Positions 49,422 to 59,993 of a DNA stretch of 64,000 nucleotides are shown piece by piece; the first letter of the stretch is position 1; every line of letters starts with the position of its first letter. A program made the translations under genes and the position numbers. The DNA is taken from assembly GCA_003260075.1 (NCBI GenBank), contig QLIY01000145.1:124001-188000 (forward strand), given 5' to 3'. This DNA is from Phallusia mammillata. Lineage: Eukaryota > Chordata > Ascidiacea > Phlebobranchia > Ascidiidae. The notes under the pieces were generated by a model. It saw nothing but the letters and a program-made list of their open reading frames with translations, ran no database searches and was not told the DNA's origin.

Positions 49422-49655
49422 CAGTCCTGGATTAACCATTAGGCAAAGTAGGCACGTGCCCACAGGCCAGTCTAAAATCCAGACCATTCTAAATGACTTG
49501 GCAACACGACGGTACCCTGTGTTATAGTTGCAACAACGATCTTTGCGACAATGATTTTGCAACACTGGTAATTCTAATTTTTTAGTTGGCAACCCTGATT
49601 TTCGGGCCACTTATAAAATGTGCCTACAGGCCAGTAGACCCTTAATCCGGCGCTG
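49422..49655. mobile_element. hAT-like miniature element with perfect TSD
   Basis: The left end CAGTCCTGGATTAACCATTA and the right end, in reverse complement CAGCGCCGGATTAAGGGTCT, are imperfect inverted repeats. Perfect 8-bp duplications CTTGTGCA flank it (49414-49421 and 49656-49663). It is 234 bp long with no coding capacity. Confidence 0.85.
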
Positions 49656-49740
49656 CTTGTGCACCCACTTAAGCCGCAAACTCCACAACTGAGCTTTACT
49701 TAAGCTCTGGCCTTCAGAGAGACATCAGTGTTTGTGCAAA

Positions 49741-49845
49741 ATGTTTACGTTTACAATCAAAAGCGCCGACGATGTTCGACCAGGCGTTCTTTCCACCCTA
49801 TGCGCCGTAATATCCCCGATGTTCGGTATTATTATTGTGGGCACT
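49741..49845 (+). CDS. Candidate first exon of a small membrane protein
   Basis: ATG 49741 opens 35 codons ending at a strong donor (ACT|GTAAGT). An acceptor ending in TTGTTGTTGTTGTAG at about 49927 would add three codons and then a stop, giving a 38-residue protein. The C-terminal half (VLSTLCAVISPMFGIIIVGT) is one good transmembrane segment, and the N-terminus is polar (MFTFTIKSADDVRPG). A possible acceptor (GGCCTTCAG) lies upstream near 49716. I do not recognise it, and the second exon is uncertain. Confidence 0.3.
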
Positions 49846-50328
49846 GTAAGTCTGGTTTAATATACTCTGTATAAAGTTTAGTTCCTTCTCCTTAGAGAGG
49901 TTATGTGCTGTTTTTGTTGTTGTTGTAGTGTGGGCTTTAGTTTGGATTTTAAAAATAGTTGTAGATTATGACCCTAAGATCAGTTTGTTGTTTAAACTTT
50001 TATCAAATGCTGATGAAAATATTATGTACAAGATTTTTTATACCTTTTTTAATGTAGTTTTTTCTTTTCTGTTCGATAAATCCTTTGGAAACACGCCGAC
50101 AAACCGAATAGCCAAAGGCAATTGAAGTTTCATCAAAAGTCAAAATTATAAAATTATTTCAACATCAAATCAAACGGTGCAAACCTATGCAAAACTAAAC
50201 AATCAGAATTATTGTGAACCAATCCCAAGTTGTTTTTCGCGTTATGACATTCATTGGATGCACAGTCTTCCGATATAAAATACGATTATGAAATAAAGGG
50301 TCAACGTAAACGTAATTTAAAACAATGA

Positions 50329-50607
50329 CCAAATAAGGACACAAGCAACCCTAAATATTTTAAACTTTTTGCAAAACATAAAGGCAATGTCAAATCCGCT
50401 GATTCTGTTTCGACTCTTAGCGTTGAAACCACTGTAAAAGTCAGCGGGGCGAAAGAAAGTAGTTTGTTGAGACACAAAGATAATTTGCGTGTGCCAGGCC
50501 CGGGAGCAGACGAAACGATCACCGCACAAGCACGAAATCTGCTTCGACCTATTTTGTTGCATGTTGCTGGCCTATCCTCTTACTTAGCCTGCATCGTTCT
50601 CAGTTAA
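50329..50607 (+). other. Weak coding candidate, 92 codons, no ATG at its start
   Basis: A stop-bounded open frame, locally GC-richer, with the protein-like stretches SADSVSTLSVETTVKVSGAK and RNLLRPILLHVAGLSSYLA before the TAA. Two minus-strand frames are open over the same sequence, so strand and reality are uncertain. It could be a terminal exon. Confidence 0.2.
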
Positions 50608-52130
50608 TTTAGACAGATCACCCAAAGTTACAAGTTTCACACGGTCCCAGAGGTTTGCCCTTCAACGAGAGATGGGACTGAATGCTTTTGGACCCACAGT
50701 GCAGTCTTCGGGTCTTGTGATTTAAAACCTCCCTATATGGTACTCTTAACCTTGCGGTAAAGTTGATTTGGTGCTGTCTCACAACCGATATTAAAATACT
50801 ACTTGATGATGCAAAAATTTTCTGAAGTTATTTTTTGCAAATTTCGTTTTGAAGTTATTTTTTACAAAGATGTCGTTGCTTAACAAAAAATCTAATGTAT
50901 ACCCTGATAGTCATCAAATTTTTGGTCTACAACCCAAATTGTAAAAGACAACTCCCTTGCCAATAAGTACAAGTTTTAATGCATTTATGCCACTTATTTA
51001 TATGAACTGACTGTCAACCACGCATGCGTTGTATACAGTTAATTGATTCGAAGCATGTCGTTTAATCGGACCTTACAGATTTAAAGCAGACGTTTTGCTT
51101 TCCGAAAGTTTTGTTTTATCACTAAACCAACCGAGATAAATAAAGACCCAGCCTTAAACCATTGTTATTCTAAATTGTTCGACAAAACTCTGGCGTAATG
51201 TTGGGTGATATTTAATAAAAGAAAAAAAAACTGCAGTTGTGGGGCATTGGTTTTACGTAAGTAATTACACACAAAAGTTATCCAATGCTTTCTGTAGAAA
51301 GTATAAACTTTTTACCCTTTCCATACTGTTTTTGTCATCTGCACTAAACGCTTTCCTCTCTTCAAGACATAAAACTCTTCAAAAAGGATACCTCAAAAAG
51401 CGCAGCACATACTTTGTCTTCGCAACATACAGAAACTATAGGCCAGCATAAGACCGAGCCATGTGGAAGTTATATTTTCCTCAGCGTTTTATAGCGAGCA
51501 AGCAATTAATCTAAGCGATAAATCTGTTTAGGATGGAAAGTTGGGCTTTTAGTCAAACCGCCAAAACTTTTAATAATTCATCTGTAATACCCAATTACGT
51601 AATTATGCTGTAACATGAAAAACAAATCGATGTGCCTACTAAGAACACCTCTTGAGCTAAAAAATAGTTTTCTGTATAAACAACTTTAACGGCCACATAT
51701 ATGCCCCTCCCTGTTACGAACACTTCTTATTTGAGCACAAAATTATTATTTTTTCTGCACAATTAACTTCCTGTGATCGAAACGCTAATAAATTTATACA
51801 ATGTCATACAAGTCAACAGCAAAAACTTTCTTAATCTCTTCACTCAACACTCTCTGTTTTCTATCTGCTTGTAACTATCGTAACGAATACTTTTATCCAT
51901 TTAACTTTGGCCTTAATGGAAGTTCTATTTTTTCAGACAGCCAATAGGCGCTGGAACATTCAATTAAATTATATGGAGTAATCGCGTGATTCCTAATCCG
52001 TAATCGTTTACACGCTTTCTATCACAATCGGTTAAATTATTTTTTCAGTTTTTTGTTTTGTCAAAACAAGGTTGAAATAATTGACCCCATACTTCAAATT
52101 ATGCCCGTCTCTCATTTTACTCTTTAGAAT

Positions 52131-52210
52131 AATCATCATACTAAAACAACAATCATCATACTTAAACAACAATCATCATACTTAAACAACAATCATCATA
52201 CTTAAACAAC
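52131..52210. repeat. Tandem repeat, 20-bp unit, four copies
   Basis: Four consecutive copies of AATCATCATACTTAAACAAC; the first has CTAAAACAAC in place of CTTAAACAAC. Confidence 0.92.
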
Positions 52211-52600
52211 GCGTTGCTAAATTTATTGCCAATAATTAAACAAATTTAGGAATCTTTTCCACTATATTGCAATGCCCTTGGTCCTTTACACAAAACTATT
52301 CGAAAAACATCCAATTTTTTCGTTACCCATTAATTTAATGGTTACCAAGCTGGGGGCGCGTACCCTCGTGGTCTGTGAAACTGTTTCAGGGGTCAGTAAA
52401 GGCAAGAATCCAAAGGGAGCATAAGATTAACTTTTCGCAGGGGTCTGTGACCCCATTAATTGCAGAAAAGATGTCCGGTAAAGTTTAGGAACGTACTGCT
52501 TTATACTGTAACCATCATAACATAAGTGAAATAATGCAAAACGAACGTGACTTTAAGACAACTTGGCCTTGTTTAGTAAACTTGCTGCGTCATTGACCGT

Positions 52601-52958
52601 AAGATGGCGGTTGGAAATTTTGTATCGACGTCATTATTGATTAGCGGACGTCATTGTTTTTGTACTCGCTCTTGTTTTTGCAGGTTTTCCTAAATTAGGC
52701 CGGAGTTTTCGCGAAAGCAACGTAAAACTTGTGGTTTCGGCTAAAATTCCAGCTTAAGCATGGTTCATTACAAGAATTCTTGATTGAAGTTGTCAATCAA
52801 AAACATGTTTTGGCACATTTGTTGACAAGAGTTTTTCAGCAAAAATTGTCTTTATTATTTCTATGAAGTGATTAGGACGAAAAGAATAATTGCAGATGTC
52901 AAAAGTATTCGAAAGTTAGTCGGAGAAAATGCTCTTAGTAACACGACATGGACCCCAT
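52601..52958 (+). other. Possible 5' exon with a YY1-like motif
   Basis: AAGATGGCGG at 52601-52610 is a YY1-type element common at housekeeping start sites. An ATG at 52929 opens ten codons (MLLVTRHGPH) to a donor at CCCAT|GTAAGT. The TRHG text recalls histidine phosphatases, but ten residues are too few, and I found no second exon. Confidence 0.2.
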
Positions 52959-54354
52959 GTAAGTGAAGTTGTTTTTGTGTTCTACACACATAAAAAGTTG
53001 GAAAATGCAAAGTACACTATAATGTTTAATTAGATCACTCTGTGTGGCCTTGATAACGTATTCTTCTTATTGCCATGGTTAACTGAAGCTTTCAATACAC
53101 TTGAATCAGTCTATGTTTTTCGTTTGCAATGTAACAAAAATGTATTGTATTTGAGTACACGTTAGTTCAGGACGACTTCTGTACGAGCACAGTTTTAACT
53201 TCTATTTGTCGTCACTTGTTTATCTTCTATTACAACTTTCGTTTTGTGCAAACGATTTTTCAAGTGAAACAGACAGTGCACCAGCAAAGTTTAAAATAAG
53301 TGCTACCGGGCTATTTTTAGAGATCATTGGATGCGTGTGTATTGAAGTTATAATCCCGTAAACGACCGTAGTTAATCCGTTTTGAGTCGAAACCCAATTA
53401 TGTTAATCCTCAAAGTTGGCGGCTGAGCAACTGGGGCAAATTAAAGCGGAGGGAGAGGCACGCGAGAAGCCCTTTGTCATTTTAACAGGCCAGAACTATT
53501 TTGAAATCGTAGTAAACTGTTTTTGCTCATTTAAGCATCGAATTGCAAAAACAAAATGTTGTACTACTGGTAAAAAGATTTAGGCTGTTGGGAAAAACAT
53601 TTTTGCACCTTTAAATTTTGTTCTTTTATCTAAGGCAACCAAAGCACAAATTTTAAAAGATTAAAAAAGACATATCAACAACACAACCATATGTATGCTT
53701 TTCTGTACGCGAATGATATTTAAATCGTCAGCCGCAAGATAACAAGAATGTGCGTTTTTCCAAACAGTTTAATTTGGATTTTTTATGGAACGAATGCATG
53801 TGTATTGGAACCTTTGTTATATTTGTCAAAAGCAAATTACTCAACTGGCTCTTAAATTGTTTTTATTTTATTTAAATGATATGTTTAAAATCACTTTAGC
53901 CGCTATTGGGAAATCTTTCTTCGTCCAGTTTAAGGTTAATAAGCAGGGTTGCTATAATGTATTGCAACTTGTCAGTTTTGTTTGAACCTGGCTAATCTTC
54001 AGCTTGTGCAGCTTGACCTTGTACTTGACCTTGCAAGTGGCAGAGGCCCCACATGGCTTTGCGGGATGTAAAGCCTGTCACAGCACATCGTTAAGAAACC
54101 GCAACTTTTGAATCATTTTTAACATTATTTCACAGAAAGTCAACGTTCCATGGCAAATGCGATCAAAAAAGCAACTTCGAGTCGAAATCAATTAACTGGG
54201 GTACTTTTTACGAGCCCCTGGTGGTCCGACGGCAAACTTTTACTGAACCAAAAAACGTCATCGGATTATCGGGGTGTGGTCTTGAAAATGGGGGCATCTG
54301 TCTGCACCCGGGCTTGTTTGCGAACCTGCAGCGCTTTGTGCACCAAACACGTGA

Positions 54355-54363
54355 TTGATGCAA

Positions 54364-54415
<52 letters not shown>

Positions 54416-54472
54416 ACACGCTCACTTTCTGCTCCACAAGAAAGTGAGCGTGTTTGGAGACACTTGCATCAA
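54355..54472. repeat. C49 tract inside nested inverted repeats
   Basis: TTGATGCAAGTG (54355-54366) and its exact inverse CACTTGCATCAA (54461-54472) bracket C49 (54367-54415) and a perfect 15-bp stem, ACACGCTCACTTTCT/AGAAAGTGAGCGTGT (54416-54430, 54439-54453), with an 8-nt loop. Confidence 0.85.
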
Positions 54473-55445
54473 CACTCCTTTTTCACTCACTTTAAACTTG
54501 GTTCAAGGTCGTTAAGCCATAATACAAGTGACAAGATATAAAATACGACACATTTTGTCATTAAGAACTATCACCCTGAATCCAGTCAAGTTGTAAAAAT
54601 ACTTTACGGACAGTGTTTTACTGGTTAAAGACCAGTTTCCAAAATAATGCTTGTAGGAAACCGCTCTGTAACTCAAAAAGTTTACTTTTCGAAGATTAAT
54701 ATATTGCTCTAGAAGTCATTTCACAAGACACAGATTAAAAGAGTTTTAATTTTACTAAAAACAAAATTGCCACACAGACGTAACATGAAACGCCGTTCTT
54801 TTATAACTTAAACTATGTTGTGAATGTGGGAATGTATTGTCACACTCAGTGAATCATTGTATGTTTCAAGATGCAACATCAAAAAGCGGTGGATGACTTC
54901 AGACTTTTTATAGTTTTCAGTCTGAAGATCCAATGTTTGATATAGTTTGATGTTACCTAAACAATTTTTCGTAGAGATGCAAAGTTCCGGAATTTTTAGT
55001 TGCTATGACTTGCGACCCTATTAGGAGGTGAAGCATTTGGTGTAAATGAGTCAGATGCAGAAAACGCGTTCTTAAAGTCAAAATTCCCATCCGACATTCA
55101 AAAAGATTGACATCCACCAATTCATGTCTTCCTAAACCGCGTGAGAGGTCGAGCTATCAGCAGCAAATGGGCTTAAACTTTTGTTGTTTTTGCCTTATGA
55201 GAGTCTGACGCACAACAAACAACTTTTTCATGTATCTTCAACGAGCCCGTTAACCGCATCTGCTAAACCGATACCTGCCATCTGACCAACATGTTCCTAC
55301 TACGGAATGTTAAATCGACATTGACGTAGAAACTGAAGATTGACATTGCTCCATTTGCTCCTGTTTAATGCCCCAATGCTTGTGAATGCATGAAGCGCCT
55401 AGACTCTTATTATCTCAATTGACGCCCGTTGTGTGATGTGCGACT

Positions 55446-55514
55446 TTGAAAAGTTGATCGATTGGTTATGATATCTTGCTAGGGCTGTGGGCTCGAACCC
55501 CGACTTGCGCCCCG
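55446..55514 (+). repeat. tRNA-derived relic
   Basis: An A-box-like TGATCGATTGG (55455-55465) and a B-box-like GGCTCGAACCC (55490-55500) sit at tRNA-like spacing, each with about one mismatch to consensus. Stems are not convincing, so this is probably a SINE or tRNA pseudogene. Confidence 0.4.
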
Positions 55515-57796
55515 AGCAAACTTTTTGGACACCGTTGTTTGGGAAATTTGGGTGTCACAATGAAATAATACAACAGCTACATGACAGTCATAAATCTGTA
55601 AACATGAATCCTTATTTAAACTTCTTATGTTGTCAGCTTTGTTTTTCACATGTAAGCAACCTATACCAAGATTTACTCTGCTGTCGTATGCTGATTACCA
55701 TATTTGGAAGTTGCTATTATGTTACTATACTTTCGGCTGTGCGTTTCCTATTGACCACATAATGTGAAAAAAAAATGTTAACAAACGTTTATATTTTTAA
55801 CTAGGTAAACAATAGTTTACGGATCAATTACTATTAAACTGGCATAGTTCCATTTTCCGGGTCCTGTTTCCTTTACAAATACGAGCATTTTAAGTCGACG
55901 AAACATCGGGCATTGTGACGTTGACAAATAGACTACGTGACTATTGACGTCATAACGATTGACAACTGTTGATGAATCGGGGTTTGGGTCTTAAGATTGA
56001 TGCCTCTCAACAGTTTGGCGCGCTTGTGGCAAGTTACACATGTGTTAGGGGTGTGTCGAAGGCGTGGCTGTTTTAGCTGCTGAGTTTGGGCTATGACATA
56101 AAATTTTATGAAGGATGCAAAAAAAAAACAAAAAAAACAAACAAAAAGAAATATATAATAGTGTATGATATTTACTGACTGATTTGGTTACTTGGAAAAT
56201 AATCTTATTTCGCTTTTAGATACAACGTGCATGGTCTTTATTTTAAGAGTTCGTTGTGTGTTGGTTTAATTTTCTTTCTCGCTTGGCAGAACAAAGACTG
56301 AGCGAGATAGGATTATAACCGACTTTAGGGAGAGTTCAGTCAAATCAACATTTGTTTACGTTGTTGGGTGTTGGTCCCTCCTAAATTTGGTTTGTACTTT
56401 CACGTACAACTGTGCCTTGTAAAGTTCCATCAACCAATTTGATAAAACACTTATTCTCGGCTGTATGCCGCTACAATTAACCTGAAAATACATTGCATGC
56501 ACAAATCAATTTGTCCAGTATATTTAAAACACTTGACTTGTCGAACCTAATTTCTTTTTTCCACCCTGTACTCCTTGCCACATATTGCTTGGGAGACCTA
56601 CTTTATATTTGGTATGACGCCCTTTAGTACAATGATTAAAACAATTCTCGCTACATTTTAAGTTTTAAAGATTGCAAGAAAACGTAAGAGTTGAAACAGA
56701 CACGACTGGCAAGTTGTTGAAGTTCAGTTTAATCCAAAGACTTTTTTCTCAAGAAACGACTTGAGGAAAAGTACTGTACCATCCAATCTATTCATTTGCA
56801 CAAGTGGATTATAAGATTATCAATGTTTGCAATGGTTATGTGACTGTCGAAATATTTGGAACACACCAACCTGAGCGTCCTGTGTTTTTGTGGAATTTGT
56901 TTTACATTTTTTGATGACATGTTATGATCTCACCCATGTTTTGCAACAAAAGTGCCGGTAGTTATTTATGGCTTATCACGTTCTGTAATCCCCCGATGAA
57001 TCAAAAACCCACAAAACTACCTACAAGGGCGGTTGCACAATAATTTTGACTGTGCGTAAGACCACACAAAACTTTCCCAAAACCAAACCACGCACAGGAG
57101 AAACAAATTTTGTTAAAATATTTCTTTTTATTTATTATATTGAAGTTAAAAAAGTTGTGGTGTAAAAAACGTGGTATTTCGTCGAAACGTTTATCGCTGC
57201 TTTGAGTTTAGTTTTCGTCGAGCCAAGCTTGGGTTATCTGACGTAGACAGACGGAAATGTTCTGCTCAGACGGACCCCGTAATTGCCCCCGTCTTCCGCT
57301 GATTATGGGGTAAATCGTCTTGTTTTTGCCCCCACATGCAGATTCGTGACGATCGAAACAGAAGTTAGGCGTATGACGTGTTTAACTTCGCAAAACGTGC
57401 GATTATTTGCGGGTTTATTGCCATTTTACGGCGGTTCTGTGCAAACAGCAAATGTTGGAAGCCTTTGCGCCGGTACTTGAAGTAATTTCTCTCAACACGT
57501 TGAAATGTCACTCAAATTGTTTGCATCGCAACATAACATGTTTTTGACAAGTTAGAAATGCCAAAATAAATTCCGTCATTATTGCGGAATTCCAAGTGTC
57601 ACGTGGCCAGAATTGGACCAATAGAATCACGGCATCTGTCATTACGTAACGCTATAGGAAACCGCCCTAACGTCAACGGCTCTCAAACTGGCTCTTTACA
57701 ATCTTGTTCTTACCGACGGTAGTTCCCTGATCAGACCGAGCCCAACGTGGTGTTTTCGAACCACATCAGGCTTTGAATCTGAAGAAACGAAAACGT

Positions 57797-57798
<2 letters not shown>

Positions 57799-57879
<81 letters not shown>
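57799..57879. repeat. C81 homopolymer tract
   Basis: About eighty-one consecutive C residues, the longest homopolymer here. No flanking direct repeats. Confidence 0.92.
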
Positions 57880-58293
57880 TTAATTAGAGGCGGTTTCCCC
57901 CCAGAGATCTTAATTAAGCCCCCAGACTCAACAAAACCCATCCCACAGTCTGTTTGTTGATTTTCGACCAGTAACGTAAACTAATTAACAACCGACCTAG
58001 AACCAACTGAAACTGCAAAATGTGCTCCCGAAGTTCTTTTATATGAGCGAGATGGTTTTGTTTGATTAAGTTATCATGAAAAATCTAAGATGGCTTGATG
58101 ACCATGGTGTCATTCGTGACAAAAACAATACTTACATGAAAACTTCCAACTACTCTACAAAAGTCCATCACGGAGGTCAAAGTGATAGCGCGGTGCTTTT
58201 GTTCTGATCAAAAAGTCAGATATGCGATCATAATATGTGAACTCGGGATAAGTGATATTTGGTTTCGGGCAAGAACATGACATTAGGTTAAAC

Positions 58294-59151
58294 CAGGGGT
58301 CACCAACCTTTTGAAACCGGAGGGCTACCTTAAGATAACCAGATGGCTCGAGGGCTACCAGTTACATATGTATCAACATGTTGAAGCAATGTGTTCATAC
58401 TTTTGTGTTATTGTCAAAGTGACGTTGTTCAAATCAACATGTCACGATTTTCATTGTTTTTAAAAACGAGCCCAATTTCTTTTGAAACATTATTACTACT
58501 TTTACTAAAAATGAAGCTATGCGGTCCTGGACATACCACTAGGTCCCAAAGAAAACGTGGGTCGCTGGTTGGTTCCGTTGGGTTGTAGCTATTTCGACAA
58601 CTCAGTACCCTAGTTTTTTGCATATTTTGAACTTAACAAAATCAGGCGTTGTAAAAAGCAGCTTTGCCATCATTTTATGCTTAATATTTGTGTCGTTTCT
58701 GAAAAAACACGGCGGTCAAACTTTGCACTCGTTTTAGTAATTAACAATTTGACTCGATGGTATCACATTTAGTCGCTCGTCCGACATCTACACTTGCTCC
58801 CTAGTCAAATCAAGCTTTTAATTTTCAATGCTTCGTGGGCCGAACAAAAACTCTTGGAGGGCCGAATGTGGCCCGCGTGTTTAAAACCACTGGTCTACAA
58901 CATTTTAGCGTATGAACTTGTTCACTAACTGGCATTTATTGCCGCGCGTGTGTGTCATGTTGTTGCATTATAGTTTGTTAAATATTAATTGCCCATAGTT
59001 AGATAAACGTCTTTTAATACAATCTTTATATGGCGCAGCATTTTGTGTAAACTAGAGGCGCAACTGGTTGTTTCTAGAACCACATAGCGGGCGACTGGAA
59101 ATGATCCAACGGGCGACCAGGTGCCCGCGGGCATAGGGTTGGTTACCCCTG
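58294..59151. mobile_element. hAT-like non-autonomous element with perfect TSD
   Basis: The ends CAGGGGTCACCAACCTT and, in reverse complement on the right, CAGGGGTAACCAACCCTA are inverted repeats. Perfect 8-bp duplications GGTTAAAC flank them (58286-58293 and 59152-59159). An internal GGCCCGCG...AAACCACTGG near 58860-58895 looks like the end of a second element, so this 858-bp unit may be composite. No transposase frame. Confidence 0.88.
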
Positions 59152-59822
59152 GGTTAAACCAATGCGGTCTATGAGGCTTCACTCCATTTTGATGTTGTAG
59201 GTTGTCCAACATAAAAACTGACAAGCTTTTGTGCAAGATGCAAATGCAAAGCCAAAATATATTGAGGCGTCTTCTTCCCCCAACCATTCAACACAACAAA
59301 GTTATCAAAGAGAAGACTTCTCCCAGAATAACTTGGGCGTTTCTGGAGAACAATTATGTGGGGCAATTTCTCTAAAAAAAACTGTTTTACCGCGATTTCG
59401 ATTCGATTATTCTCATTTGTGACGAAATAAAAGGTCAGACGCGACGCACCTTTGCGTGCTATGACGTCATGTTTGCGTTAGAGCTTTTGCCGCTGTTAGT
59501 GATGTTATAATGGCGAAGTTGCCTAAATTCGAATAACGTGGGTGTTAATATCGTGTGAAGACGTTTTGACTCGTTTTAGAATTGTGTAACTCCTGTTTTC
59601 GGTTTTGAGAAAGCGACTTTAGTTTTTTGTTAAAACTTTTCTAATGTTCAAGCGGTGGCGATATTTAATTGTTGTTGTTTGTAGTTTCAACGAAATGACT
59701 GAAAATAATATACAAATGTGTAAATGTCTGTAAAGCTTTTCGTTGTATTTTTTTTCAGGTTGTTAATTAAAATCTCAAATTGACCTCTCGCTCGAGTCTC
59801 CTAATATCTCAATTATACCAAA

Positions 59823-59993
59823 CAGTGGTGGGATTTATCCGGTTCGCACCGGTTCTATAGAACCGTGTCACGAAATTTTATAAGATCAGCGAACCAGTTA
59901 GCATTACTGGTAACTGTTTTTGTAACAGAACCGGCTGAAAAAAATGACTTTTGTCATAGAACCGGGTGACAAAAAAAATGAATCCCACCACTG
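59823..59993. mobile_element. hAT-like miniature element, same family as the SIRT3 intron copy
   Basis: The ends CAGTGGTGGGATT and AATCCCACCACTG are perfect 13-bp inverted repeats. Flanks TACCAAAC and TGCCAAAC match at 7 of 8 positions. The interior contains GAACCGGCTGAAAA units shared with 8796-8947. Confidence 0.85.

Larger units (their letters stand above)
49846..58293. other. Long region without a recognised gene
   Basis: AT-rich sequence with a 20-bp tandem repeat, a C49 tract with inverted repeats, a C81 tract, a tRNA-like relic and weak exon candidates. Nothing else is supported. Confidence 0.45.

Noticed and set aside
52340-52460. GGTTACCAAGCTGGGGGCG text resembling a hAT end, with repeated GGGGTC
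   Set aside because: Only one end is visible; no partner repeat.
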